From positions 1 to 54,486 of the forward strand of contig QEVM01000009.1 in the NCBI GenBank assembly GCA_003576805.1: a DNA stretch of 54,486 bases, in the 5' to 3' direction. Of the stretch, positions 24,444 through 39,039 are shown piece after piece. The translations under genes and the position numbers were made by a program. The stretch's first letter is position 1, and each line of letters begins with the position of its first letter. The notes beneath the pieces were generated by a model. The model made no database searches. It was not told the DNA's origin and saw nothing but the letters and a program-made list of their open reading frames with translations. The stretch is from Pseudomonadota bacterium. Lineage in GTDB: Bacteria > Myxococcota_A > UBA9160 > PR03.

Positions 24444-25013
24444 CTAGCTCCGCACCGCCGCCGGCGGCGACTCGATGCTCGCGACGAATTCGTCCACGAG
24501 GCGCGCGCGCTCGGCGTCGCCGACCTGCCGTTGCAGCATCTCGGCGGCGAGCCGCACGGCCATCTCGGCGGCCTCCGCGCGCAGATCCTCGCGTGCGCGG
24601 CGACCGACCTGCTCGACCGCGAGCTGCGCGTCGCGGCGGATGCGGTCGGCCGCGACGCGCGCGTCCGCGAGCAGCCGATCGCGTTCGCTCTCGGCCTGCG
24701 CGCGCACCGCACTGCGGATCTCCTCGACCTCGCGGTCGAGCGCGGCGAGCCGATGATTACACTCGGCGAGGCGGTTCTCGGCGGCGGCCAGCTCGCGCTG
24801 CGCGGCTTCGATGCCCTGCTCGATGGTCTGCCGACGATCGGACATGAAGGCGAGGATGGGCTTGCGCCCGAAGTAGACGATCACGCCGAGGATCAAGGCG
24901 AGATTCAGCGCGTGCCAGACGAAGGTCGACTCGCCGTGCGCGCCTTCCTCCGCAGCGCGCGCAACGGCCGGCGCGAGCACGAGAATCCCCACCAGAGCGC
25001 GTCGCGCACGCAT
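24444..25013 (-). CDS. atpF: F0 ATP synthase b subunit
   Basis: 189 residues. A signal-like N-terminal segment (about 1-20) precedes the membrane helix TFVWHALNLALILGVIVYF, then a long charged coiled coil that forms the peripheral stalk. A b subunit with a cleavable-looking leader plus a b' paralogue upstream is the deltaproteobacterial pattern. ATG at 25013, overlapping the b' stop by one base. Confidence 0.93.
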   Translation of the reverse strand: MRARRALVGILVLAPAVARAAEEGAHGESTFVWHALNLALILGVIVYFGRKPILAFMSDRRQTIEQGIEAAQRELAAAENRLAECNHRLAALDREVEEIRSAVRAQAESERDRLLADARVAADRIRRDAQLAVEQVGRRAREDLRAEAAEMAVRLAAEMLQRQVGDAERARLVDEFVASIESPPAAVRS

Positions 25014-25546
25014 CAGGCCGCGCTCCTTCCGAGCAGGCGGGCCGCGATCTCGCGAGCGACCGACTCGGCCTCCGCCCGCAACGAGCCGCGCACGCCGTCC
25101 GCAGCCCGCGAGACCTCCGCACGCGCGTCGGCGAGCTGCCGCTCGGCCTCGCCGCGCGCGGTGCCGACGGCCGCGTGGTGCTCGCTGCGCGCCTGCTCGA
25201 CGACCTGCACCTGCTCGGCGTGCGCCTTCTCGCGCGCCTGGCGGATGGCGTCTTCGTGCCGCGCGAGGAGGGTCGCGGCCTGCTGCGCGAGATCCGCCGC
25301 ACGGGCGCGCGAGCCGGCGATACGGGCGTCGCGCTCCGCGAGGGCGCGGAGCAGCGGCTGGAACAAGAGCGTGTTGAGGATGGGCAGCAGGACGAGGAAC
25401 AGAACGAGCAGCGCCACGAGCCGCGGCACGTCCGGGAGGATCGAGAGGCCGCCTTCCGCGGCGTGCGCCAGCGAGGGCGCGAGCACCAGGACCGCCGCGG
25501 CGACACCCGCGAGGGTCGCGGGCAACGCGTGGGGACGGCGAGGCAT
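25013..25546 (-). CDS. atpF': F0 ATP synthase b' subunit
   Basis: 177 residues from the ATG at 25546, preceded by a strong GGAGGAGAG. N-terminal leader with HAA cleavage-like end, one membrane helix (RLVALLVLFLVLLPILNTLLF) and a long heptad-rich helix. Together with atpF it forms a heterodimeric peripheral stalk. An in-frame start at 25600 would add 18 basic residues and lacks a ribosome site. First gene of the operon atpF'-F-H-A-G-D-C. Confidence 0.92.
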   Translation of the reverse strand: MPRRPHALPATLAGVAAAVLVLAPSLAHAAEGGLSILPDVPRLVALLVLFLVLLPILNTLLFQPLLRALAERDARIAGSRARAADLAQQAATLLARHEDAIRQAREKAHAEQVQVVEQARSEHHAAVGTARGEAERQLADARAEVSRAADGVRGSLRAEAESVAREIAARLLGRSAA

Positions 25547-25855
25547 CGCTCTCCTCCTTCGCTTCGGTCGCGTCGGCCGCTGCGTGCAGGGCGCTCGCAT
25601 CGCGTCGCAGCCGGATCGGATCAGGTCGGTCCGTTCGGTCCCAGTCGGTTCCGCTCGGGTCGCTCGTTCCAGTCGGGACCGGGCCGAGGAAGAACCGGGC
25701 CGCGGACGGCGAGGTCCCGCTGTGAGCCGACTTCGGGCGAATGGGATCGGCCGGCGGAACGGACCGCGGGCCGCGAGGCGCGCGGATTCTTACAAAGATC
25801 GACTGTGTTTCAAGGCGCGGAGACGGTGCCGCACAGCGCCGCGGCGACGGCGTTT
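25547..25855. other. 309-base intergenic region upstream of the F1 ATP synthase operon
   Basis: No gene seen. The half next to atpF' (about 25,605-25,690) is unusual low-complexity sequence made of repeated TCGGTC/TCGGTTC/TCGGGTC words. The half next to the bactofilin stop has a short A/T-rich patch with a candidate promoter on the minus strand. It probably carries the 5' leader of the ATP synthase mRNA. Confidence 0.6.
25787..25813 (-). promoter_or_regulatory. Candidate promoter for the atpF'-C operon
   Basis: Read on the minus strand there is TTGAAA (25813-25808), a 15-base spacer and TAAGAA (25792-25787), in the only A/T-rich patch of this gap. The -10 match is weak and the spacer short, so this is a tentative sigma-70-type site; the leader to atpF' would be about 235 bases. 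Confidence 0.25.
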
Positions 25856-26257
25856 TCAGGCCGCGCTGGCGGCGTGCGAGCCGGCTGCTTCGCCGGTGGG
25901 CCGGGCGGCCGTCATGACCAACCGCCCGTCGAGGCTTCCGCCCTCGGCGAGCACGAGCTTGGGCGTACGAACGGACGCCGTCACGCGGCCGCCCGCCCGC
26001 ACCTCGACGCGCCGGTGTGCGACGACCTCGCCTTCGACGAGGCCCTCGACCACGAGCGCCTCCACTTCGATTCGCGCCGAGACGACGGCCTCGGGGCCCA
26101 CCTCGAGCGTGCCGTCGGCCGCGACCTCGCCGGTCACGCGGCCCTCCACGCGAGCCAGTCCCCAGAAGGCGAGAAGCCCGTCGAAGCTCGTACCGGACCC
26201 GACGACGACGTTCGGGTCGCTCACCGCGATCTGCTCCGCGTCGGCGATGTCCGTCAC
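25856..26257 (-). CDS. Bactofilin
   Basis: 133 residues. The central DUF583 beta-helix is clear from its repeating G/V pattern (GLARVEGRVTGEVAADGTLEVGPEAVVSARIEVEALVVEGLVEGEV). Bactofilins polymerise without nucleotide and serve as cytoskeletal scaffolds; in myxobacteria a bactofilin works with the ParABS system to position origins, which fits its 4-base overlap with parB here. Short disordered tails at both ends. ATG at 26257. Confidence 0.93.
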   Translation of the reverse strand: MTDIADAEQIAVSDPNVVVGSGTSFDGLLAFWGLARVEGRVTGEVAADGTLEVGPEAVVSARIEVEALVVEGLVEGEVVAHRRVEVRAGGRVTASVRTPKLVLAEGGSLDGRLVMTAARPTGEAAGSHAASAA

Positions 26258-27150
26258 GGCTCTCCCAGGATCAGGTCGACGAGCCGCGTGAGCTCGTCGG
26301 CCCCGACGTAGTCGATCTCGAGTCGGCCGCGGCTCGCGCTGCCGCGCAGCCGCACCTGCGTCTGCAGCCGCGACCGCAGGATGTCCACCAGGTTCGCGAG
26401 ATCGGGATCGAGGATCTGCAGCTTCGCGCGCCCGCGTTGCGCAGGGCGCGTCGCGGCGCCGTGCTCGCGCGCGATCTCTTCGGTCTGTCGCACCGACAGG
26501 CCGTCGCGCACGACGCGATCGCGCACGCTGCGGCGCCGTTCGGGGCTCGCGACGGAGAGGATCGCCTTCGCATGGCCGACGCTGAGCGCGCCGCTCTCGA
26601 CGTCGGCCTGCATTTCGCGCGGCAGCTCGAGCAGCCGCAGATGGTTCGCGATGGTCGAGCGTTCGAAGCCGACGCGCTCGCCGATCTGCTCCTGCGTCGC
26701 CCCGCTCTCCGCCAGTGCCGCAAACGCGAGCGCCAGCTCGATCGGATTCAGGTCGTGCCGCTGCACGTTCTCGACGAGCGCGATCTCGAGCCGGTCGCGC
26801 GGCGCCACGTCGGCGACGACCGCCGGGATGGTGGTGCGACCGGCCGCCTGCGCAGCGCGCCAGCGCCGCTCGCCGACGACCAGCTCGTAGCCGTCCGGCA
26901 TCGCGCGCACGACGACGGGTTGCAGGACGCCGTGTCGGCGGATGGAGTCGGCGAGGCGTTCGAGCTCGGCCGGCTCGAAGCGGCGGCGAGGCTGCTCGGG
27001 ATTCGGGCGGATGCGGTCGATGGCGATCTCGGCGGGACCCGCGTCGGCAGCGGGCGCGGGCGGCGGCGGCGCCTCGGCGCGCGCAGGCGCCGCTCCGGGA
27101 ATCAGCGCACCCAGCCCGCGTCCCAACGCGCTGCGCTTCGTCGTACTCAT
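26254..27150 (-). CDS. parB: Chromosome-partitioning protein ParB
   Basis: 298 residues. N-terminal RGLGALIPG (ParA-interacting box, about 11-19), CTPase/ParB domain with VVGERRWRAAQ (about 92-101), a central helix-turn-helix that reads parS (EQIGERVGFERSTIANHLRLLELP), and a C-terminal dimerisation segment. A Pro/Ala-rich linker occupies residues 20-40. Start ATG overlaps the parA stop. Its cognate parS sites lie about 1.5 kb upstream of its start, by rsmG. Confidence 0.97.
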   Translation of the reverse strand: MSTTKRSALGRGLGALIPGAAPARAEAPPPPAPAADAGPAEIAIDRIRPNPEQPRRRFEPAELERLADSIRRHGVLQPVVVRAMPDGYELVVGERRWRAAQAAGRTTIPAVVADVAPRDRLEIALVENVQRHDLNPIELALAFAALAESGATQEQIGERVGFERSTIANHLRLLELPREMQADVESGALSVGHAKAILSVASPERRRSVRDRVVRDGLSVRQTEEIAREHGAATRPAQRGRAKLQILDPDLANLVDILRSRLQTQVRLRGSASRGRLEIDYVGADELTRLVDLILGEP

Positions 27151-27944
27151 CGGCCGTCTCCCGGCGCCGGCGCGCGCGCTGCTTGGCGACGCAGGATCTC
27201 CTCGGCCACCTGCAGATACGCGGTCGAGCCCTTCGATCGCACGTCGTAGAGCAGCGCCGGCCGTCCGTGGCTCGGCGCCTCGGAGAGCCGCACGTTGCGC
27301 GGAATCTCGGTCGCGAACACCCGATCGCCCAAATGACTCCGCACTTCGTCCGCGACCTGGCGACTCAGGTTGTTGCGCGCATCCATCATCGTCAGCACGA
27401 CGCCTTCGAGCTCGAGCGAGGGATTGAGTCCTTGCCGCACCAGCTCGATCGTGTCGAGCAGGCGGGCGAGACCTTCGAGCGCATAGTACTCGGCTTGCAG
27501 CGGCACGAGCACCGCGTCGGCGGCCGTGAGCGCGTTGAGCGTCAACAGTCCGAGCGAGGGCGGGCAGTCGATCAGCACGACGTCGTAGTCGGCACGCGCT
27601 TCGTCGAGCGCTCGCGCGAGCCGATGCTCACGCTGCTCCGCGCCGACGAGCTCGATCTCCGCACCCACCAGATCAGATCCCGACGGAGCGACGCGCAGGA
27701 ACTCGAGCTCCGTCGGCTGCGTCACGTCCTTCAGCGCGCAGCGGCCGATCAGGGCGTCGTAGATCTGTGTCGACGCCGCGGCGATGCCGAGACCACTCGA
27801 GGCGTTCGCCTGCGGGTCGAGGTCGATCAGGAGGGTGCGCCGCTCGGACACCGCGAAGGACGCGGCCAGGTTGACGGCGGTCGTGGTCTTCCCCACCCCG
27901 CCCTTCTGATTCGCGACGACCAACACGCGCGCACGACTTCCCAT
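27147..27944 (-). CDS. parA: Chromosome-partitioning ATPase ParA
   Basis: 265 residues. Deviant Walker A KGGVGKT at 14-20 within VVANQKGGVGKTTTAVNLA, DCPPSLG Walker B and the GTSSREAPSHG-equivalent PRNVRLSEAPSHG. Moves ParB-parS complexes apart. The ATG at 27944 is preferred over an in-frame ATG at 27965 because CGGGGA lies seven bases upstream of it, while the longer version lacks a ribosome site. Confidence 0.96.
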   Translation of the reverse strand: MGSRARVLVVANQKGGVGKTTTAVNLAASFAVSERRTLLIDLDPQANASSGLGIAAASTQIYDALIGRCALKDVTQPTELEFLRVAPSGSDLVGAEIELVGAEQREHRLARALDEARADYDVVLIDCPPSLGLLTLNALTAADAVLVPLQAEYYALEGLARLLDTIELVRQGLNPSLELEGVVLTMMDARNNLSRQVADEVRSHLGDRVFATEIPRNVRLSEAPSHGRPALLYDVRSKGSTAYLQVAEEILRRQAARAPAPGDGR

Positions 27945-28001
27945 GGGGATTCCCCGGGGGACCATTGGTGAGTTGTGGGCTACCTAGCACAACGGCGCGC
28001 T

Positions 28002-28670
28002 TCAGATGGCGTCCGCGCGACGTCCGATCCATATGATTCGGGCCGGTCCCCCCAACGGGACAACGTAGCGCCGAACTGCGACTCGCTCGATTCCAGTCGT
28101 AGCCTCGCCGAGCTCGGGCGCGTTCTCGGAGCGTGGAAGCACGACGAAGCCACCCGGCGCGGCCCACCGGCGCATCCATTCGAGTGCGATCGCGGGTTTG
28201 GCCATCGCCTGCGCGAGGACGAGCCCGTGAGGGGTGGCCGGCAGCTCCTCCGCCCGGCCGCGGAGCGCCACGACGTTGGCCAGCCTGAGCGCGCGAATCA
28301 TCGTGCGCTGGAAGTGGTGGCGCCGTTCCCGCGAGTCGATCAGCGTCACCCGCGCGCCGGGCCACGCGATGGCGATCGGCAATCCCGGAAAGCCTGCTCC
28401 GGATCCGAGGTCCGCGGTGGTCGCAGGCAGCATGTCGCCGAGCGCGACTCCGAGGGCGAGCGCGTCGAGAACGAGCCGTCGCGCGACGGCGGCGGCCCCT
28501 CTGTGGGCCGTCAGGTTCAGGCGCTCCGCCCAGCGCGCGACGCCTTCCGCGAGCTGGGTCAGCGGCTCGACATGCTCTTCCGGGAGATCCAGCTCGGCCA
28601 ACCCGCCCGCGAGGATCGCTCGGACATCGGCGTGTTCCACGTGGAACCCTTTTACCGCGCGCTTCTCCAC
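28002..28670 (-). CDS. rsmG: 16S rRNA (guanine527-N7)-methyltransferase RsmG
   Basis: 222 residues. SAM-binding motif ADLGSGAGFPGLPIAI at about 86-101, plus LNLTAH near residue 51 and the RERRHHFQR segment. GTG start at 28670; an in-frame GTG at 28640 (inside a parS site) would also work and has AAAGGG upstream. The first eleven codons run through one parS, and the other parS abuts the start codon, so ParB binding could affect its expression. Confidence 0.94.
   Translation of the reverse strand: MEKRAVKGFHVEHADVRAILAGGLAELDLPEEHVEPLTQLAEGVARWAERLNLTAHRGAAAVARRLVLDALALGVALGDMLPATTADLGSGAGFPGLPIAIAWPGARVTLIDSRERRHHFQRTMIRALRLANVVALRGRAEELPATPHGLVLAQAMAKPAIALEWMRRWAAPGGFVVLPRSENAPELGEATTGIERVAVRRYVVPLGGPARIIWIGRRADAI
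28633..28648. promoter_or_regulatory. parS: parS site 1 (ParB binding)
   Basis: TGTTCCACGTGGAACC differs only slightly from the universal palindrome TGTTTCACGTGAAACA and contains the invariant CACGTG core with flanking GTTC/GAAC arms. It is inside the 5' end of rsmG, encoding its FHVEH residues. Confidence 0.92.
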
Positions 28671-28685
28671 GTTCCACGTGGAACG
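28670..28685. promoter_or_regulatory. parS: parS site 2 (ParB binding)
   Basis: CGTTCCACGTGGAACG is a perfect 16-base palindrome with the parS core. It begins at the first base of the rsmG GTG start and lies 37 bases from site 1, centre to centre. It falls in the gap between rsmG and jag. Confidence 0.92.
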
Positions 28686-28750
28686 CGTAAAGCAAACGCG
28701 CCGGGAGGGTCGAACCCTACCCGGCGCGTTGTCCCAGGAACGACTGAAAT

Positions 28751-29728
28751 TTAGTCGCGGTCGCGATTCGACGTGTTCTCGTAGCGCTTGGCTTCCTCGT
28801 ACTCGGGAGCGCTGTCCGGCACGACCACGACCTGCCGGTAACGCCCTTCGCCGACGCTCATCGTCGCGATGCCGTCGACCTCTCGCAGGGCCACGTGCAC
28901 GGTGCGCCGATCTTTGGGGTTCATCGCCTCGAGCGCGACCGGTCGTCCGGTTTCCCGCGCGCGCGACGCGGCGCGCTCGGCGACGCGGGTCAGGTAGTTC
29001 GCCCGCTGGTCGGCGTCCCCCTCGACGTCGAGCACGACGCGCTTGGCGTCGTCGCCCCCGCTTTGCATCGACGCCTGGTTGGCGAGGAGCTGGAGGGCGT
29101 CGACCGTCCGGCCTTCGCCTCCGGCGATCCGCTCGGCCGCGGCGCCGCGGATCTGAAGGATCACGAGCTCGTCGTTCTCGCCCGACTCCGCGATCTCGAA
29201 GGGACCGATCTCCATGCGCTCGATCAGCCCCTTCACGAACTCGCCGACCTCACCCAGCGCGCTCGTCGCAGTGCCGACCGACGGCCCGGCTTCGCTAGGA
29301 GCCTCTGCCGCCACACGCTCGGGCGCCCTTCCGCGATCCCGGTCGCCGCCGCGTTCGCGGTCGCGGTCCCGTCCGCGACCGCGCTCTCGGCCGCCGTCTC
29401 GGTCGCGGTCACGATCGCCGCCGCGCCGCTCGCGGCTCTCACGGCCGCCTTCGCGCGGCCCCCGCCCACGCCGCTCGCCGTCGCCCCGGCTCTCGCGACC
29501 GCGGCGTCCTTCCGGAGCGGCGCCGCCTTCGCCCCGCCGGGGCGGCCCGGCGCTGCGCGGATACGCGACGACCACCACCCGACTGCCCAAGCCAGCGATG
29601 GTGCCCGTCTCCGGCACCGCGATCGCGAGCTGGTCCTCGCCGACGCCGTAGAATGCGACGGCCTTCCCGAGCGCCTCCGCGCGATCGTTTCCCACGAACT
29701 CGCGCGCTTCCGAACTGGGGTCGTACAT
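28751..29728 (-). CDS. jag: Jag/KhpB family RNA-binding protein with Arg/Asp/Gly-rich insert
   Basis: 325 residues from the ATG at 29728, with GGAGG four bases upstream. Jag_N domain at about 5-55, an extreme low-complexity R/G/D/E region at about 62-137 (repeated RDRDRDGGRERGRGRDRDR type), a KH-like domain at about 160-230 (RIAGGEGRTVDALQLL, with the usual GxxG loop altered to AGGEG), and an R3H domain at about 240-305 (R274...H278 in DRRTVHVALRE). Likely a cytoplasmic RNA chaperone/regulator; it follows yidC as in most bacteria. Confidence 0.93.
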   Translation of the reverse strand: MYDPSSEAREFVGNDRAEALGKAVAFYGVGEDQLAIAVPETGTIAGLGSRVVVVAYPRSAGPPRRGEGGAAPEGRRGRESRGDGERRGRGPREGGRESRERRGGDRDRDRDGGRERGRGRDRDRERGGDRDRGRAPERVAAEAPSEAGPSVGTATSALGEVGEFVKGLIERMEIGPFEIAESGENDELVILQIRGAAAERIAGGEGRTVDALQLLANQASMQSGGDDAKRVVLDVEGDADQRANYLTRVAERAASRARETGRPVALEAMNPKDRRTVHVALREVDGIATMSVGEGRYRQVVVVPDSAPEYEEAKRYENTSNRDRD

Positions 29729-29751
29729 CTTGCCTCCTGCAACGCCTGAGT

Positions 29752-31428
29752 TCAGGCCGTTTTCGGGCCCATCTGCCGGTTCAAATACACCTGCTGGAGG
29801 ATCGCCAGGAGGTTGCTCACGAACCAATACAGCACGAGTCCCGACGGGAATCCGTAGAACATGAAGAAGAACATGATCGGCATGACGATCATCATGGTCC
29901 GCGCCTGCACCGGATCCATCGACGTGGTCGGCGTCATCTTCTGCTGGAGCACCATGCTGAGCGTCATCAGGATCGGAAGCACGCGGACCGGCCACCCGAC
30001 GCCAGGAATGGTGAAGAGCGTCTCGGGCCGCGAGAGATCGTCGATCCAAAGTCCGAATTCCGCCTGACGGAGATCGATCGAGCTCTGGAGCGCGTAGTAG
30101 AGGCCGATGAAGACCGGAAACTGCAGCAAGATCGGAAGACACCCACCGAGGGGGTTCACACCCGCCTCCTTGTACAGCGCCATCATCGCCTGCGACTGCT
30201 GCTGCCGGTCGTCCTTGTACTTCTCCTGGAGCTCTTTGAGCTTTGGCTGCAGCTCTCCCATCCGCTTCATCGACCGCATCTGCCGCGCGGCGAGCGGCGC
30301 CGTCGCGAGTCGCACCAGCACCGTCAGCAGGATGATCGCCACGCCGTAGTTGGGGATCACCGCGTAGCAGGCCTTCAGCAGCCATACGAACGCGCGCGTC
30401 AGGGGCGCGACCCACGACCAGCCGAGATCGATCGAGCGCTCGAGCTGTGCGCCGGCGAGCTCGAGCCGCTCGGGCTCCTTGGGTCCGGCGTAGACGCCGT
30501 AGTCGCGCGAGAGCGCCGTGCCGGGGAGGATGGCCGCCGGTGGATGCGCGAGCGTGATGTGCGCCTCTTCGCCCGGCTGCGCCGCGAACCACCGGACGCG
30601 CACGTCGCGCGGCGCGTCGGGCATCACCGCCGTGAGGAAGTAGTGGCTGTACGCGCCCGCCCACTCGACGTCGCCGACGAACTCCTGCTCGAGCGCCGGG
30701 TCCCGCGAGAAGAAGCCCGGTTGCCCGAACCCCGCGAGCGGCGCTCGCTCGACGCTTCCCGCCGACAGCGTGGCGAGCGTGAGCTCCCGGAAGTCGGAGC
30801 CCGGCTGCGCGCGCTCGGGCAGCACGACGCCGAACGCGGGGGAGATCGCCGCGGCGGCGCCGTTCTCGATCTCGAGTCGCAGCCGGAAGCGGTAGCTCGC
30901 GTCCTCGAAGCTGAACGTTTTGCGCACGGTGACACTCGACTGCGTATACTCGAACACGACTTCGCGCGCGCTCGACGAGACGACGCGGAAGAGCGCGTTG
31001 CCGAGATCGCCGAAGCCGAGCTCGGGCAGCGGCGTCGCGAACGCTGGCGCCTCGCCCGCGCCCCGGTCGATCAGCACCACCGGCCCGCCGCCCTCGTTGG
31101 CAGCCGCGGAATACTGGCGGAGCTCGTAGCGCTCGATCCCCGCGCCACGCGAGCTGAGGACCGCGTGGAACAGCTCGCTCTCGACGTCGATGTCCTGCTC
31201 GGCCGCGGTCGGCGCCGCTGGGACGGCGGCCTCGGGCTTCGGCGCCTCCGGCTTCGCTGTCGCCGTCGCGGAGGGGGACACGGGATCGACCGCGGGGGCC
31301 GCGGGCGTCGCGCTCTCCTGTGCGACGGCCGGCGGCTGCTGCTCGGCGCGGTGCTGCGCCTCGTAGGTCATCCACAGGCTCAACACCAGGAACGAGAGCG
31401 CGAACGCGAGGAAGGCGTTGCGGTCCAC
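29752..31428 (-). CDS. yidC: Membrane protein insertase YidC
   Basis: 558 residues, Gram-negative type: N-terminal helix (AFLALALSFLVLSLWMTYEA region), a large periplasmic beta-supersandwich (about 55-340), then five membrane helices. The helix with the conserved Arg reads AIILLTVLVRLATAPL and the cytoplasmic hairpin KMGELQPKLKELQEKYKDD is intact; GGCLPILLQFPVFIGLYYAL is diagnostic. A Pro/Ala/Glu-rich linker follows the first helix. ATG at 31428, seven bases past yidD. Confidence 0.97.
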   Translation of the reverse strand: MDRNAFLAFALSFLVLSLWMTYEAQHRAEQQPPAVAQESATPAAPAVDPVSPSATATAKPEAPKPEAAVPAAPTAAEQDIDVESELFHAVLSSRGAGIERYELRQYSAAANEGGGPVVLIDRGAGEAPAFATPLPELGFGDLGNALFRVVSSSAREVVFEYTQSSVTVRKTFSFEDASYRFRLRLEIENGAAAAISPAFGVVLPERAQPGSDFRELTLATLSAGSVERAPLAGFGQPGFFSRDPALEQEFVGDVEWAGAYSHYFLTAVMPDAPRDVRVRWFAAQPGEEAHITLAHPPAAILPGTALSRDYGVYAGPKEPERLELAGAQLERSIDLGWSWVAPLTRAFVWLLKACYAVIPNYGVAIILLTVLVRLATAPLAARQMRSMKRMGELQPKLKELQEKYKDDRQQQSQAMMALYKEAGVNPLGGCLPILLQFPVFIGLYYALQSSIDLRQAEFGLWIDDLSRPETLFTIPGVGWPVRVLPILMTLSMVLQQKMTPTTSMDPVQARTMMIVMPIMFFFMFYGFPSGLVLYWFVSNLLAILQQVYLNRQMGPKTA

Positions 31429-31435
31429 GAGAACC

Positions 31436-31669
31436 TCAGGGAACGGGGTCGAGGCCGCCCGGATGGAACGGATGGCAGCGGGCGACGCGCGCCAACCCGA
31501 GCCGAAGGCCGCTCACCGGGCCGTGACGCCGCACGGCTTCTGCGCAGTAACGAGAGCAGCTCGGCTCGAAACGACAGGTCGGCCCGAGCAACGGAGACAG
31601 CATGAGCTGGTATGCCCTGAGCGCCGCGCGAATCGCGAGCGAGGCGCCCTTCGACAGGAATGCGGTCAT
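31436..31669 (-). CDS. yidD: Membrane protein insertion efficiency factor YidD
   Basis: 77 residues. Conserved [54 protein letters not shown] core with its three invariant cysteines. The ATG at 31669 overlaps the rnpA stop (ATGA), indicating coupled translation. Confidence 0.95.
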   Translation of the reverse strand: MTAFLSKGASLAIRAALRAYQLMLSPLLGPTCRFEPSCSRYCAEAVRRHGPVSGLRLGLARVARCHPFHPGGLDPVP

Positions 31670-32049
31670 GTTCGCGGAGCCGCGGCGCTCGAGCGCAGGC
31701 GCCGCGCGACGTCGCCCAGCTCGGCGTCGACCGCCCGTTGATCGAGCTCCGCAGCGCTCGAGCGCGCGATCACCACGATGTCGCGCGCCTCGGGCAGCGC
31801 GTCCCGATGTCGCCGGAACCACTCGCGAATCCGTCGCTTCACCCGGGTCCGCACCACCGCCGAGCCGACGCGGCGGCTCGCCGTGATGCCGAGCCGCGGA
31901 TCCGACCTGCCCGCAACCCGCGTGGGCGCCGTCAGCACGACGAAGGATCGCGAGCTCACCCGAGCTCCTTCGCGCGAGATGCGCTGGTAATCCCGTCGCT
32001 CGCGGACGCGGTCGCCGCGCCGGAGGCGCTGGCTGGCAGCCGCGCTCAC
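31666..32049 (-). CDS. rnpA: Ribonuclease P protein component
   Basis: 127 residues from a GTG overlapping the rpmH stop (GTGA). The region [28 protein letters not shown] is the RNase P protein signature, although the usual RNR motif here reads RTR. The C-terminal helix [13 protein letters not shown] is typical. Binds the RNA subunit and the 5' leader of pre-tRNA. Confidence 0.93.
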   Translation of the reverse strand: MSAAASQRLRRGDRVRERRDYQRISREGARVSSRSFVVLTAPTRVAGRSDPRLGITASRRVGSAVVRTRVKRRIREWFRRHRDALPEARDIVVIARSSAAELDQRAVDAELGDVARRLRSSAAAPRT

Positions 32050-32195
32050 TTGCTGGCGGTCGTGACCGCGAGCCGCTTGCGCCCCTTGGCGCGGCGGCGC
32101 TTGAGGACGGCGCGTCCAGCTTGCGTCTTCATCCGAGCGCGGAAGCCATGCGTGCGGCGGCGGCGGATGCGGCTGGGCTGGTAGGTGCGCTTCAT
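32046..32195 (-). CDS. rpmH: 50S ribosomal protein L34
   Basis: 49 residues, strongly basic: starts [22 protein letters not shown] and ends [13 protein letters not shown] at 32195. First gene of the minus-strand rpmH-rnpA-yidD-yidC-jag block and the left boundary of the probable origin gap. Confidence 0.97.
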   Translation of the reverse strand: MKRTYQPSRIRRRRTHGFRARMKTQAGRAVLKRRRAKGRKRLAVTTASK

Positions 32196-32645
32196 GACTC
32201 GTCCAGGTTTGCGGAGGGCGCACCGTAGCCACCCGTCTTCGGAGCTGTCAACCCGACGGCCCTCTGCGCGTATCTGCGGCGGAGAACAGCCGCGCCCGCG
32301 TCATCGCCCATGGTAAGATGCGCGTCGGTGGGGTATCCGCACCGCATTCCGGTCGCGTGGTTCGGTTCGCGCGGTTTCGTTCGGAGCCGTCTCGGGGTCG
32401 CGTCTGCGTGCTTCCGTGCGTTGCGTCGCCGGCGCCCGCATCGACTCGCTCGGTCCGCTCGAATCGATCGCATCCCCGGCGCTCCGCATCGCTGCGCCGC
32501 TTGCTCTGCTCCGAGCTCGACACGCGGTACACACACCATCGAATCGTTCGAGCGTCGCCGATTCACGTACTTGGGCGAGTTTCGTCGCGTTCGTCCGCCT
32601 CTACTCCGATCCCTCCAGATAATGCTCTGACAAGGGAACCAGAAG
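32196..32645. other. Gene-free strand-switch region, probable replication origin (oriC)
   Basis: 450 bases with no credible gene, between divergent rpmH and dnaN. Coding direction flips here for at least 13 kb on each side and parS is 4 kb away, which is how bacterial origins look. The stretch from about 32,300 to 32,640 is visibly less GC-rich than the surroundings. No exact DnaA box (TTATCCACA) was found by eye, so the call rests on context. A GATAAT at 32618-32623, 22 bases before dnaN, could be its -10 element; there is no clear -35. Confidence 0.5.
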
Positions 32646-36427
<3,782 letters not shown>

Positions 36428-36429
36428 CG

Positions 36430-38913
<2,484 letters not shown>

Positions 38914-39039
38914 TGAGGCGCGCCGCTCGCCTGCGGCTCGCTACGCGGGAAACGGAGCTGCTCGACTGCGCTTGCCGTCGGCGCTTCGTGGGACGGCCGG
39001 GCACGGTGCGCGGGGCGGCGTAGCCAGTACCCTGGCGGC

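Noticed and set aside
32310-32630. 106-codon plus-strand frame inside the origin gap
   Set aside because: No ribosome site, Arg/Ser/Cys-rich translation without a recognisable pattern, and it ends just before dnaN.
32196-32645. DnaA-box cluster
   Set aside because: No exact TTATCCACA on either strand was seen; near matches were too weak to list, so only the region is reported.
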